DNA of 64,000 bases from Doryteuthis pealeii (GCA_023376005.1 CM042138.1:95811880-95875879); one strand, 5' to 3'; positions 24,561 to 35,794 are shown, counted from the first letter of the stretch. Made by a program: numbers and translations. Notes: generated from the letters alone by a model not told the origin.

Positions 24561-24869
24561 GAAGAAAGAATTTGCTGTTTATACAAGAAAAGAGGACAAG
24601 CATACAAAAAACAATAAGCAAAACATGAATGTCTTCATTTTGAGAGCCAACCATACATTCATTATTTCAGATTTATACACAATGAAATGACTTCAAGAAT
24701 TGATTTTGTTTAAAAAATGCATTAAAATCAATTAAAAACAATGATGAATGAATTCTCTCACATATCTATGCGTCAAGGTTGACAACAGGTGCAACAACTT
24801 TTTACAGTTATCACTACCTGAGAAATTATGATGAAGTGGTTTAATAAAGTATTTCATACATACTATTTA

Positions 24870-25050
24870 TACACATGTGTGTGTATATATATATATATGA
24901 ATTTATATAAATGCACACATCTGTATGCATACTTGAGTATAGATACATATATACCTAGATATATGTGTGTGCATATGTGTGTATGCATTTATGTATATAT
25001 ATATTATATGCATGTGTTTATGTGTATATGTATATATGATGAAAGTGTGT
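24870..25050. repeat. TG/TA-rich simple repeat (mirror of 32815-33000)
   Basis: Degenerate TGTGTATATG-type repeat on this strand. It makes Tyr/Ile/Cys-rich nonsense ORFs. Confidence 0.85.
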
Positions 25051-25189
25051 GTTGAAAAGAAAGTGATTCAGAGTAACATACCATCAACTACTTGATATAT
25101 GATTAGACAAAGAGGAAAAATTGATAACGTTTCAGAATACTCCTTGGAATTGCTTGAATTATTTAAAATCTTTGAATTTTCAAATAAAG

Positions 25190-25665
25190 ATGGTATTTAT
25201 ATAGATTTATACATATCATCAAGATGTGCCATCCATCTCTATCAGTAATCGCTCTTGGCAGTGTCTGCACAGAGCTAAGGAATGTAAATTTTGCTGGTTA
25301 GTCAACAGTGGTGTGTCCATGTGTAGGAGTCCATAAGAGAACATTGCTTATCAGTTTGTCTTTACTTCACCAACAGTGTCCAGCATGTCTTGCTCATCTT
25401 ATTTTGATGCTTTGTGAGATGGAATGTAAGTGGCCATACAGCTATTGTTTTGTTGGGTGCTGCTTCCAGGATTTGCGCAAGTCAGCATGCAGCATCCTTG
25501 TGTAGTTCCCAACTAGCTTTTTCTTCAGATGTTTCATTAAAGTCTAAGTGGTGCAGCTATACAATAGTACTGATATGGCTACACCTTGGAAGAATTGTCG
25601 ATAGCAATCCATGCAAAAGTTGACTTCACTTTAAGTTGGTGAGATGAGGGTAGACGTATGATAAG
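25190..25665 (-). mobile_element. Non-LTR retrotransposon 3'-end remnant (mirror of 32185-32660)
   Basis: Complement of the right-arm copy; motifs are described there. Confidence 0.65.
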
Positions 25666-26194
25666 AAAGTAAAATTAATGTATAATATTCATATATAAGA
25701 ATACATGATTCAAAAGTCTATAACTCGGCCATATTTAGTCATAGGATCAGGGCCAGCTACAGCAAGGGGTAACCTTGTCATTGCTACCTTGTAGGTTATG
25801 TCTCTTCAGACAATACAGTTAATAAGGATACTGGTAGCAGGGTGCTGCTGAAGAATATTAAAAGGTCAAATGCTACAACCACTTGGTGTTATGCAGAGGA
25901 CCCAGAGTGTTAGTCAATGGATGGTTTCACTAGATCATCTGGTTGTTACTGCAAGACATTCTCTTTCCACTAAGACAGTTACACTATTGTATATCATTTA
26001 GCATTAGATTGGAAGCCCAGAGAGACAGAATGATGATGGGTAAAATTGCCATCTATCATATTACTGTGCAACATAAGTTAAATTGTGTAATAATTGCATG
26101 TGCTTTAAAAAGAAGCACAAAAAAAATAAAAATAAATATATATATGTATTTCTATCTATGAGTGTGTGCATGTGTGTGTGAAAGCATACATACA

Positions 26195-26207
26195 TATATA
26201 TATATAA

Positions 26208-26262
<55 letters not shown>
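26195..26262. repeat. TA microsatellite (mirror of 31619-31683)
   Basis: Uninterrupted TA run of about 60 bp beside an S1 SINE fragment. Confidence 0.95.
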
Positions 26263-26309
26263 GCAAGTGTTAGTGACATAACAGTGTCAAAGAAAATTGA
26301 AATAGCAAA

Positions 26310-26490
26310 TTAAGTTCAAATTTCAGCCAAGACTGTTTGGGTTCAATTCTGCTCTTGGGAAAAAGCATGAATCCATTTTGTCTCTTATTAATTGTGAATG
26401 AAATAATAGGACAAACTGGGCTATCTAGCCTTGTAAAGACAGCAACCAGTCTGAGAGACAACCAAACTTTTGAAATCAAACCCACTACCA
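26310..26490 (+). mobile_element. S1 SINE, decayed (mirror of 31390-31590)
   Basis: Body words GGAAAAAGCATGAATCC, ATAGGACAAACTGGGCT and GCAACCAGTCT are kept. The tRNA-like head is mostly lost. Confidence 0.7.
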
Positions 26491-27204
26491 ATAATTAATT
26501 GGCCAAAAATACAAATCTTTGCATTTATATTAAGTCAGACTTGTTAATTTTGTGTTTTGTTTTGTTTTGTTTTGTTTTATATGGGATTAATCTGAAAATA
26601 AAATATCGAGAAACCTATAACTTAAAACATATGGAGTCAAACCAAATTATATAAAAATGAATATAAAAATATTAACATTAACTGAAATGTAAAAGAAGAA
26701 CGATGGAAATAACATGATAAAAATATATAATGAATTTCACCTGCATATCATGATATGATTTACAATTATTCAATGTAAACAATGAAAATGATTGTGGGTA
26801 CATATTCATAAACATGGTAATACATTCTTCAATACTTACATTCATTTGAACATTTATGCAATGATATGTAAATGCATATAAAAAAAAAAGATGGATAACT
26901 TACTGTTTACTTATTGCATACATACACATATTCAAAAATTCACACACAAGCATTAAAGACCATACAAACCTATTAAAGAATACAGAGACCTTTGAATTAT
27001 TAATTTCTTTCTTGGTTTAAGCTTTCTACTATAGATAATATTCTCTGTTCTCATTGGCTAATGAATATCAGGTGACAATATATTTTCAGCAGCCATTTTG
27101 GATACTTCAATTCACTTGAGTTAAAATTACCTTTAATTGAGTGGCTTTTATTTTCAAATATATAAATTGTCTAAATGATATATTCTATGAAGTGTGTTAA
27201 GACA

Positions 27205-27635
27205 TTACAATATGCCAGAATATTGTGAAAAATATAAGGGGGAGTTCCAAGTCTTGCAATATTTTGGTAACTTGTTTGCTTTACAACAAAAGTAGAGACC
27301 ATTGTGATGCACCATTTGAAGCTACCTTCTTCACTGAATCTTCCCTCTTCTCTTGGTCATTGAAGCATTGTGGGTGCAGGAGATGAACCATGGATCAAAA
27401 CAAGTAATTATCCAAGGGAGTCAGGATCAGGATCATATGCTGGGTGTGGCATCAGTTTGATTTCCTCAGGTCCAGGTCATTTCAGCGGTATGAGATCTTC
27501 TGTTGTCTTGCTGGGTATATTTGGCATACATCTTCTCAAGTTGTTTGGTGTACAGGTTGGTATCGATGTTTGACTCTTAGTGAATCACCCTTCACAGTTC
27601 CACCAGACGCAGAGCATCAGATAATGTTCAAAACA
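27205..27635 (-). mobile_element. Mariner transposase remnant (mirror of 30268-30690)
   Basis: Complement of the right-arm copy, with slightly different indels. See the sense copy for the motifs. Confidence 0.65.
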
Positions 27636-28009
27636 CTATGTTTTGCAACAAGTTCAAATATTGCAAAACTTTTGACCCACCTAGTAGTTCATTTTAAAAC
27701 ATATTATAGTCACAGGGAGTCCAAGACAAAGAACTCCTTCACTGAATCTTCCCTTTCCTCTTGGTCTTGGACAGATACTAATAATTCAAAATAAATGAAT
27801 GGATATGTTAGAATTCCTTCTTAATTATCTATACTTATTACTTATACCCTTAATATTAATATTGACATATAGTATTATTTGGTAAAATAAGATTATTAGC
27901 TGAATAAATCATGAGACTTGTATATTCAATCTATACGAAATATTACATAGTTTTACATCTATCTTAGAATATCTATTGATTGCATGGTTTAGTTCTGTTT
28001 GGTTTTCTT

Positions 28010-28210
28010 TGGCATATCAACCTTTGTGGGTTATTCAATGCCAAAGCCATCCTTGTAGAAGAATAATACTAGTACTGTTTAACCCTTAACTGGGAGATGG
28101 AAAGTTATTAGTCTGAAAGTGAATATAATAACTGGATTTGAAACTCAGCTTGCTACAATGTCATAGTGCAGCATGTTAGTATTTACATCACACGGGCTGC
28201 TCCCTGTTGA
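28010..28210 (-). mobile_element. S3 SINE (mirror of 29685-29880)
   Basis: Complement of an S3 copy with terminal words GGCATATCAACCTTTGTGGG and TTATTCAATGCC. Confidence 0.7.
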
Positions 28211-28559
28211 TTTCATAGCATATTCAAAAAATAACTTTATAAAGTATCTATATCTTTATAAATATATTTCATTTAAATAAAAAAAAGGTTTATTTAATCT
28301 TAAGAGTTAATTAATAGGTTTTAAGAGCTATGGGGGGGGCAAGGGTAGAAGACCTGCCCCCACCTAAATTTTTACCACTTGTAATATTTTACAGGGTTTT
28401 ATTCTACAAATACAATATAGAAAGAATATACAAAAGAAAAAACCTATCAAAACAATATACTGGCCAATTTTTAATGTACTTGCTATTGACATTGTTAGTG
28501 ACCTTTGATAACATTAGGTCAAATCTAAATTGCCACTTAGACCCTTACTTAAGCTAGAT

Positions 28560-28800
28560 GGTAGGCAAAGAAGCCATCTCCAATCAATCGGCTGGTCACA
28601 ACCCTATTGCCCTGATGGGAAACCCCAACCCTTTTCATATATGTGGCCAGAAGGTGGTGGCTGAGGGTCTTTCATGTCCTGGAATGATGTTAAACTCTAA
28701 ATGATGTGATGTTCCAGTCTGGAGGTCGGGAATGTGGAGGCACCCCTTCATCACTATTGCTTCCCAGGTCCACTCTGTACCTGTAGGGTCCATCTTATGG
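28560..28800. repeat. GC-richer segment, unknown (mirror of 29085-29345)
   Basis: About 240 bp noticeably richer in GC than its surroundings, close to the palindrome apex. Both strands have short open frames (for example on the minus strand a frame ending ATTFWPHI). Probably an old repeat or a remnant of a transposon ORF; no family recognised. Confidence 0.4.
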
Positions 28801-28894
28801 GTTAAAATAAAAAAAATGTCTTTATAAAAAAAAATTAAGTAATCCATTAAGAACAATTTAATTTCCAAAAGTTTGTTGGCATTAAATGACCTTA

Positions 28895-29007
28895 AAAAAA
28901 AAAAAATTTAAATCTGGACCATAGCAGAGATAGATATTTTTGGTGGGTGGCTAAACCAAATTTAGTTTAGTTTAGTTTGGTTTGTTTTATGCATATCAAC
29001 CTCAGAG
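28895..29007. other. Spacer (apex) of palindrome 1
   Basis: About 113 bp between the arms, occurring once. It opens with an A-run, has a short TTTAG-type stretch around 28965-28985, and includes the word GCATATCAAC (28991-29000) typical of the 3' end of the S3 SINE family. No coding potential seen. Confidence 0.8.
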
Positions 29008-29084
29008 GGTCATTTAATGCCAACAAACTTTTGAAATAAATTGTCTTAATGATACTTAATTTTTTTATAAGACATTTTTTTTAT

Positions 29085-29345
29085 TTAACCCATAGATGGA
29101 CCTAACAGGTACAGAAAGTGACCCTGGAGCAATAGTGATAAGGGTGCTCCACATTCCCCAGACCTCCAGAACTGGAACATCACCATCATTTAGAGTTAAC
29201 ATCATTCCCAGGACATGAAGACCCTCAGCCACCACCTTCTGGCACATATATGATAAAAAGGGTTGGGGTTTCCCTCAGCAATAGGGTTGTGACCAGCGAT
29301 TGATTGGAGATGCTTCTTTGCCTACCCATCTAGCTTAAGTAAGGG
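29085..29345. repeat. GC-richer segment, unknown (mirror of 28560-28800)
   Basis: Same sequence inverted. With only about 280 bp between the two copies it forms the base of the palindrome loop region. Confidence 0.4.
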
Positions 29346-29684
29346 TCTAAGTGGCCAAATTAGAATTTGACCTAATGTTATCAAAGGTCACCTAACAATG
29401 TCAATAGCAAGTACATTAAAAATTGCCAGTAATATTGTTTTTGATAGGTTTTTTTTCTTTTGTATATTTCTTTCTATATTGTATTTTTAGAATAAAACCC
29501 TGTAAAAATATTACAAGTGGTAAAAATTTAGGTGGGGCAGGTCTTCTACCCTTGCCCCCATAGCTCTTAAAACCCTATTAATTAACTCTTAAGATTAAAA
29601 TAACCTTTTTATTTAATGAAATATATTTATCAAGATATAGATACTTTATAAATTATTTTTTTGACATATGCTATTGAAATCAAC

Positions 29685-29880
29685 AGGGAGCAGCCCCGTG
29701 TGATGTAAATACTAACATGCTGCACTATGACATTGTAGCAGCTAGTTCAAACTCCAGTTATATATTCACTTTCAGACTAATACCTTTCCATCCTCCCAGT
29801 AAGGGTTTTAAACAGTATATATATATTCTTCTACAAGGATGGCTTTGGCATTGAATAACCCACAAAGGTTGATATGCCCA
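29685..29880 (+). mobile_element. S3 SINE
   Basis: A tRNA-like head (GTGATGTAAATACTAACATG, box-B-like GTTCAAACTCCAG) is followed by TTCACTTTCAGACTAATACC, CCTTTCCATCCTCCCAG, TTCTTCTACAAGGATGG and the end TTGGCATTGAATAACCC...GGTTGATATGCC. This sense copy defines the S3 family in this window. Confidence 0.7.
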
Positions 29881-30267
29881 AAGAAACCAAACAGAACTAA
29901 ACCATGCAATCCAATAGATTATTCTAAGATAGATGTAAAAACTATGTAATATTCGTATAGATTGAATATACAAGTCTCATGATTTATTCAGCTAATAATT
30001 CTTATTATACCAAATATAACTATATGTCAATATTAATTATAAGGGTATAGTAATAAGTATAGATAATAAGAAGGAATTCTAACATACTCCATTCATTTAT
30101 TTTTGAATTATTAGTATCTGTCCCAAGACCAAGAGGAAAGGAAGATTCAGTGAAGGAGTTCTTTGTCTTGGACTTCCTTGACTATAATATGTTTTAAAAT
30201 GAAACTTATAGGGTGGGTCAAAAGTTTGACAATATTGAACTGTTTGCCAAACATCAGTGTTTGAACA

Positions 30268-30690
30268 TTATCTGATGCTCTGCGTCTGGTGGAACTGTGA
30301 AAGGGTGATCACTAAGAGTCAAAACCATCGATACCAACCTGTACACCAAACAACTTGAGAAGATTATGCCAAAATACCCAGCAAGACAACAGAAGATCTC
30401 ATTACCGCTGAAATGACCTGGACCTGAGGAAATCAAACTGATGCCACACCCAGCATATGATTCCTGATCCTGACTCCCTTGGATAATTACTTGTTTTGAT
30501 CCATGGTTCATCTCCTGCACCCACAATGCTTCAATGACAAGAGAAGAGGGAAGATTCAGTGAGAAGGTAGCTTCAAATGGTGCTCACAATGGGCTCTACT
30601 TTTGTTGTAAAGCAAACAAGTTACCAAATATTGCAAGACTTGGAACTCCCCTTATATTTTTCACAATATTCTGGCATTTGTAATGTCTTA
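30268..30690 (+). mobile_element. Mariner-type transposase remnant
   Basis: The translation across frames shows M-L-C-V-W-W-N-C-E-G at about 30275-30303, the mariner [IL]-C-x-W-W-D-x-x-G element that holds the second catalytic Asp (here replaced by Asn, or a sequence error). A T-I-D-T-N-L-Y-T-K-Q-L-like stretch follows (family: T-I-N-S-x-x-Y-x-x-Q-L). After it come PHPAYDSD (family PHPPYSPDLAPSDYHLF) at about 30445-30475 and an S-M-V-H-x-L-like segment. Only the C-terminal half is visible. The frame is broken repeatedly and no terminal inverted repeats were found. A dead copy. Confidence 0.65.
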
Positions 30691-30699
30691 ACACACTTT

Positions 30700-31380
30700 C
30701 ATAAATAGCATTTAGACAATTATAATTTTAAAATAAAAGCCACTCAATTAAAGGTAATTTAACTCAAGAGAATTGAAGTATCCAAAATGGCTGCTGAAAA
30801 TATATTGTCACCTGATATTCATTAGCCAATGGAACAGAGAATATTATCTATAGTAGAAAGCTTAAACCAAGAAAGAAATTAATAATTCAAAGGTCTCTGT
30901 ATTCTTTAATAGGTTTGTATGTCTTTAATGCTTGGTGTGAATTTTTGATATGTGATGTATGCAATAAGTAAAACAGTAAGTTATCCATCTTTTTTTTTAT
31001 GCATTACATATCATTGCAATAAATGTTCAAATGAATGTAAGTATTGAAGAATGTATTACCATGTTATGAATATGTACCCACAATCATTTTTCATTTACAT
31101 TGAATAATTGTAAATCATATCATGATATGCAGTTGAGAATTCATTATATATTTTTATCATGTATTTCCATCGTTCTTCTTTTACATTTCAGTTAATGTTA
31201 ATATTTTTATATTCATTTTTATATAATTTGGTTTGACTCCATATGTTTTAAGTTATAGGTTTTCTCGATATTTTATTTTCAGATTAATCCCATATAAAAC
31301 AAAAAACAAAACAAAACAAAACACAAAAAATTAACAAGTCTGACTTAATTAAATGCAAAGAGATTTGTATTTTTGGCCAA
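30700..31380. other. AT-rich non-coding stretch
   Basis: Intron or intergenic DNA between the mariner remnant and the S1 fragment. It contains an AAAAC pentanucleotide run (about 31298-31325) and no gene signal. Confidence 0.5.
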
Positions 31381-31389
31381 TTAATTATT

Positions 31390-31590
31390 GGTAGTGGGGT
31401 TTGATTTCAAAGTTTGGTTGTCTCTCAGACTGGTTGCTGTCTTTACAAGGCTAGATAGCCCAGTTTGTCCTATTATTTCATTCACAATTAATAAGAACAA
31501 AATGGATTCATGCTTTTTCCCAAGAGCAGAATTGAACCCAAACAGTCTTGGCTGAAATTTGAACTTAATTTGCTATTTCAATTTTCTTTG
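31390..31590 (-). mobile_element. S1 SINE, decayed (sense-arm copy)
   Basis: Complement of the S1 body; mirror of 26310-26490. Flanked by a TA run at 31619-31683. Confidence 0.7.
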
Positions 31591-31617
31591 ACACTGTTAT
31601 GTCACTAACACTTGCAT

Positions 31618-31618
<1 letters not shown>

Positions 31619-31673
<55 letters not shown>

Positions 31674-31683
31674 TATATATTAT
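31619..31683. repeat. TA microsatellite
   Basis: Long uninterrupted TA run, with one AATA break. Confidence 0.95.
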
Positions 31684-32184
31684 GTATGCTTTCACACACA
31701 CATGCACACACTCATAGATAGAAAATACATATATATATTTATTTTTATTTTTTTTGTGCTTCTTTTTAAAAGCACATGCAATTATTTACAATTTAACTTA
31801 TGTTGCACAGTAATATGATAGATGGCAATTTTACCCCATCATCATTCTGTCTCTCTGGGCTTCCAAATCTAATGCTAAATGATATACAATAGTGTAACTG
31901 TCTTAGTGGAAAGAGAATGTCTTGCAGTAACAACCAGATGATCTAGTGAAACCATCCATTGACTAACACTCTGGGTCCTCTGCATAACACCAAGTGGTTG
32001 TAGCATTTGACCTTTTAATATTCTTCAGCAGCACCCTGCTACCAGTATCCTTATTAACTGTATTGTCTGAAGAGACATAACCTACAAGGTAGCAATGACA
32101 AGGTTACCCCTTGCTGTAGCTGGCCCTGATCCTATGACTAAATATGGCCGAGTATAGACTTTTGAATCATGTATTCTTATATAT
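31684..32184. other. Non-coding stretch, possibly repeat-derived
   Basis: About 31930-32160 is somewhat GC-richer and reads like the body of a dispersed repeat (for example CTCTGGGTCCTCTGCATAAC and ACCCCTTGCTGTAGCTGGCC). I could not place it in a family and see no gene. Confidence 0.4.
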
Positions 32185-32660
32185 GAATATTATACATTAA
32201 TTTTACTTTCTTATCATTACGTCTACCCTCATCTCACCAACTGAAAGTGAAGTCAACTTTTGCATGGATTGCTATCGACAATTCTTCCAAGGTGTAGCCA
32301 TATCAGTACTATTGTATAGCTGCACCACTTAGACTTAATGAAACATCTGAAGAAAAAAAGCTAGTTGGAACTACACAAGGATGCTGCATGCTGACTTGCG
32401 CAAATCCTGAAGCAGCACCCAACAAAACAATAGCTGTATGGCCACTTACATTCCATCTCACAAAGCATCAAAATAAGATGAGCAAGACATGCTGGACACT
32501 TTGGTGAAGTAAAGACAAACTGATAAGCAATGTTCTCTTATGGACTCCTACACATGGACACACCACTGTTGACTAACCAGCAAAATTTACATTCCTTAGC
32601 TCTGTGCAGACACTGCCAAGCGATTAGGATGGATGGCACATCTTGATGATATGTATAAAT
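32185..32660 (+). mobile_element. Non-LTR retrotransposon ORF2 3'-end remnant
   Basis: Across frames the + strand gives S-V-L-L-Y-S-C-T, K-K-L-V-G-T-T-Q-G-C-C, N-K-T-I-A-V-W-P-L, H-L-T-K-H-Q-N-K-M-S, KLISNVLLWTPTHGHTTV (about 32515-32572) and D-R-D-G-W near the end. This order (LLYG-C..W, rmLr, LYG-lP, R-R-x-r-fAGHC, L-LW-PTHG..S-GRP..TY, DR-W) matches the C-terminal tail after the reverse transcriptase of a LINE group widespread in invertebrates. It is truncated at the 5' end and frame-broken. It ends GGCACATCTTGATGAT, as does the copy at 36890-37365. Confidence 0.65.
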
Positions 32661-32814
32661 CTATATAAATACCATCTTTATTTGAAAATTCAAAGATTTT
32701 AAATAATTCAAGCAATTCCAAGGAGTATTCTGAAACGTTATCAATTTTTCCTCTTTGTCTAATCATATATCAAGTAGTTGATGGTATGTTACTCTGAAAT
32801 CACTTTCTTTTCAA

Positions 32815-33000
32815 CACACACTTTCATCATATATACATATACACATAAACACATGCATATAATAATATATTACATAAATGCATACACACATATGCACACA
32901 CATATATCTAGGTATATATGTATCTATACTCAAGTATGCATACAGATGTGTGCATTTATATAAATTCATATATATATATATACACACACATGTGTATAAA
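32815..33000. repeat. CA/TA-rich simple repeat
   Basis: Degenerate ACATATACACAT-type repeat; mirror of 24870-25050. ORFs over it on both strands are low complexity. Confidence 0.85.
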
Positions 33001-33182
33001 TAGTATGTATGAAATACTTTATTAAACACTTCATCATAATTTCTCAGGTAGTGATAACTGTAAAAAGTTGTTGCACCTGTTGTCAACCTTGACGCATAGA
33101 TATGTGAGAGAATTCATTCATCATTGTTTTTAATTGATTTTAATGCATTTTTTAAACAAAATCAATTCTTGAAGTCATTTCA

Positions 33183-33563
33183 TTGTGTTATAAATCTGAA
33201 ATAATGAATGTATGGTTGGCTCTCAAAATGAAGACATTCATGTTTTGCTTATTGTTTTTTGTATGCTTGTCCTCTTTCTTGTATAAACAGCAAAATTCTT
33301 TCTTCTTAAAAGAAAGAAAAATCTTTCTGAACCCCATAAAAGTCACAGCAAATGCTAATCCTGATTTCATGTGCGATCTATCGTTTGTTTGCGGAGTCTT
33401 TACAACATTTTGGCAACCAATTTTCATAGGGTCTGATTTACTAGAGATTTTCATCTTTGGAGGTAATTTGTACGTGAAATGTGACATTCAAGAAACAAGC
33501 AAAACAGTACAAATAATCACAAAAAAAGTTTTAGTAGTAACAAAAATTGTCCTTTATATGTGA
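33183..33563 (+). CDS. Weak ORF, unrecognised (126 codons)
   Basis: Longest clean open frame in the sense arm, but AT-rich, with F/K/I/L-heavy composition and no recognised motif. The minus strand is open over much of the same region (see 24366-24560). The mirror copy does not keep this frame whole. Either chance or an exon of unknown strand; I lean to chance. Confidence 0.15.
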   Translation: MCYKSEIMNVWLALKMKTFMFCLLFFVCLSSFLYKQQNSFFLKERKIFLNPIKVTANANPDFMCDLSFVCGVFTTFWQPIFIGSDLLEIFIFGGNLYVKCDIQETSKTVQIITKKVLVVTKIVLYM

Positions 33564-33605
33564 TTATAAATTGTATCAAATGAACAACAAGTTACAAAGA
33601 TTAGT

Positions 33606-33890
33606 TTGGTAATGACTTTCCTTTTTAAAAAAATTCTTATTAGTGTTAAGCTTACTTGTATTTGTTCATCTGATTTGAGGAGAACTAGGATTTGTGAACT
33701 TCTCTGCTTGTTAGTTGCTGCTTTTCTGACGGTTCTTTCCTACTATAAATCTTTCCTTCCCCTGCTCTCAGAATGTCTGTTAGTTGGCGGGAGTTTGAAT
33801 TGGTGTTGGTCAGTCTGGCTTTGTCTACTTTTAGAATATGATACTTTTTTTCTTTGTTCCTCCCAACAAGAATCTACTCTCTATATATGA
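33606..33890 (+). CDS. Weak ORF, unrecognised (mirror 23967-24218)
   Basis: A 94-codon frame whose mirror copy keeps 83 codons. The predicted product is Leu/Cys/Ser-rich. The opposite strand gives a Lys/Arg/Thr-rich frame that looks equally plausible. No motif, no clear splice sites. Mirror retention is not independent evidence because both arms are the same DNA. Confidence 0.15.
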   Translation: MVMTFLFKKILISVKLTCICSSDLRRTRICELLCLLVAAFLTVLSYYKSFLPLLSECLLVGGSLNWCWSVWLCLLLEYDTFFLCSSQQESTLYI

Positions 33891-34018
33891 GTTGGTTTGA
33901 AAATCATATAGGTGAGAAAGTATCAGTTATCAAGTACTGTTGACTGATGTTTTTGCTACCCTAACTTAGGTATACATGCTCTATCATTGATATTGAGCAC
34001 TCTTTGCTTATAAATATA

Positions 34019-34020
34019 GC

Positions 34021-34054
<34 letters not shown>

Positions 34055-34207
34055 ATATATATACACTTGGTCTAATGATTGCATGAGTGAAAAAGTGACA
34101 TTACCAAGCATTGTTGACTGTATGTCTGAACCATCTTAACTTAGATACATATGTTCTATCACAGATATTAAGTATGCTATATTTATGAATATACCAATAC
34201 ATACATA

Positions 34208-34238
<31 letters not shown>

Positions 34239-34240
34239 GC
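34019..34240. repeat. TA microsatellites with duplicated AT-rich unit
   Basis: TA runs at about 34019-34062 and 34207-34238 flank a segment with GTTCTATCA and ATATTAAGTATG-type words that resembles the segment before the first run. Confidence 0.85.
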
Positions 34241-34454
34241 TCTTTGATTTGGCATAGGGGCTATCAGTGAAGACTGAACTCATTACAGCCAGTTTGTAAA
34301 CAGGCTACCTAAGGGCACTTTTATGATAGAAGGGTCCAGTATATTTCTATTCTCAAATCCTGAGACTATTTTCATGATTACTTAAAAAGTTCCAAACTAT
34401 CGTTTTTAATGTGGTTGCTTCTTTCTCTCCCATCTCACTCGATTTGATCAAAAA

Positions 34455-34740
34455 ATGAAATCAGAGAGAAAAACATTTGCTGTATGACATCAAAGCTCCC
34501 ATGAAAGATGTACACCTTGACACACACGGAGACACCCTTCCCTTTTTGCCGACATCCCTCCAGTGACACACCGAGTCGGCAGTAGTGGTGACCGCAGCAG
34601 CAGCAACAGTGCAGTGATACCCACCTCCTCCCAGAGCAGCCCTATTGTTTCACACCAACTCCAGAAAGAACATCGACAGAGGTGTTAAGCTGGAGAAAAT
34701 GCCATCTGGTCTTACATATGTAAACCTTATGTATTCTTAG
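34455..34740 (+). CDS. Candidate terminal exon of an unrecognised gene
   Basis: A GC-rich island (about half GC) in very AT-rich DNA. Between about 34550 and 34740 one frame, best kept in the mirror copy, reads H-R-V-G-S-S-G-D-R, then a Ser-rich segment, and ends L-T-Y-V-N-L-M-Y-S with TAG at 34738-34740. A second frame starting at ATG 34455 stays open until a stop near 34583. AATAAA follows at 34787-34792, about 46 bp after the stop, as in a last exon. It lies on the same strand as the UNC93-like gene but inside what would be intron 2, so it would be a nested gene, an alternative last exon or a relic. No family recognised; no clear acceptor. Confidence 0.35.
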
Positions 34741-34786
34741 ATGATTATATATTGAATACTCATGAGTATTGTATCTGGATTGGCTC

Positions 34787-34792
34787 AATAAA
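34787..34792 (+). terminator. Possible poly(A) signal AATAAA
   Basis: Canonical hexamer 46 bp after the stop of the candidate terminal exon, with a T-rich stretch further downstream. In AT-rich DNA the hexamer is common by chance. Confidence 0.3.
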
Positions 34793-34954
34793 TTTTAAAA
34801 ACTGTAAAAAAATATTTTGTGACTGACCACATTATATAAAATATTATATTTCACATTCTGAGATGGAGGATATAGTATAGGTAGATATAGTTGTTATATT
34901 TACTATCCTTATTATTATTATATTATTACTATTATTGTTATTATTATCATTATT

Positions 34955-35205
34955 TTAGCTCAGTTGGTAGAGTGTTCGGCTAGGAATCACAAGGTTCTTG
35001 GTTTGATACCGGGCCTCGCAACTCAGCGTATGAATAGCACAGGGATCTGTGCAGTAAAGTGAGGAGCTGATGGTAGGTGTGGCGCTCCACCTCAGATGCT
35101 AAAAATCTCCTTGGTCTAGCGCTAGTGAAAAGGGGATAGACTCCCTCGCTGTCTGGCTGATACCGACATTAGGCCGCCCCGACAACTTTACTTTACTTTT
35201 ACTAC
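34955..35205 (+). mobile_element. S2 SINE, best copy
   Basis: TAGCTCAGTTGGTAGAGTG (box A) and GGTTTGATACC (box B) head; body words CAACTCAGCGTATGAATAGC, GGAGCTGATGGTAGGTGTGG, CTAGCGCTAGTGAAAAGGGG and TGTCTGGCTGATACCGAC. The end CTTTACTTTTACTACT grades into trinucleotide microsatellites up to about 35262. The tRNA-like head is probably transcribable by RNA polymerase III in principle, but this is a SINE and not a tRNA gene. Confidence 0.88.
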
Positions 35206-35224
35206 TACTACTACTACTACTTAC

Positions 35225-35262
<38 letters not shown>
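35205..35262. repeat. TAC/ATT trinucleotide microsatellite
   Basis: Tandem TAC then ATT units directly after the S2 SINE; mirror at 22580-22645. Confidence 0.9.
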
Positions 35263-35263
<1 letters not shown>

Positions 35264-35794
35264 CAAAGATCGACTGGTCGATTATTAACCTGGTACCCCC
35301 GACATGCTTACCTGATGATGAGGGTGGCTAGACACCCAGCAGGCTGGAAAAGAAAAAAAAACCTGTCAGAGGGTGGATACAACCTCTTGCGGTGTTAAAG
35401 GCCATTTAGTATGAATATGCCATGAAATTGAGAAGGGCATCCCTTACATCGAAGCTTGGCCTGGATATTCACTACAAGTGATCCTCCACTTACTGTCCTG
35501 GACCACACCTTGATGTTGATCCAGAAGATGCCAAGAGGAAAGTGGGGTCTGAAGCCCTTACTCACCTAAATCCTCTCATGCATATACTTTTATTTTTGAC
35601 ATCCCATCATCATCCTTTGGGAGGGTAACAGGAAAAAGAAAAAAGAAAGAAAGAAGGAATTTTGATATTGAAAGATTAAATAGAAAGACACAAATAGTAT
35701 AATTAACTATTATCAGGCAATTTATTTGAAGATTTCAAAAAGTATTTAATGATGACAAGTTCTGCTTTTTTAGATCCCAGTTCTGAAGAGTTAT

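Larger units (their letters stand above)
12972..28894. repeat. Inverted repeat 1, left arm
   Basis: Reverse complement of 29008-44925 over about 16 kb. Paired landmarks: UNC93-like exon 3 (13825-13955 with 43925-44056), S1 SINE (17820-18110 with 39745-40045), 24-bp minisatellite (20395-20485 with 37352-37455), S2 SINE (22635-22900 with 34955-35205), mariner remnant (27205-27635 with 30268-30690). Differences are small indels and homopolymer lengths. The outer end coincides with gap 1. Confidence 0.95.

Noticed and set aside
34955..35030. tRNA gene
   Set aside because: Box A and box B are present, but the acceptor stem does not close and the head continues into a shared SINE body repeated throughout the window.
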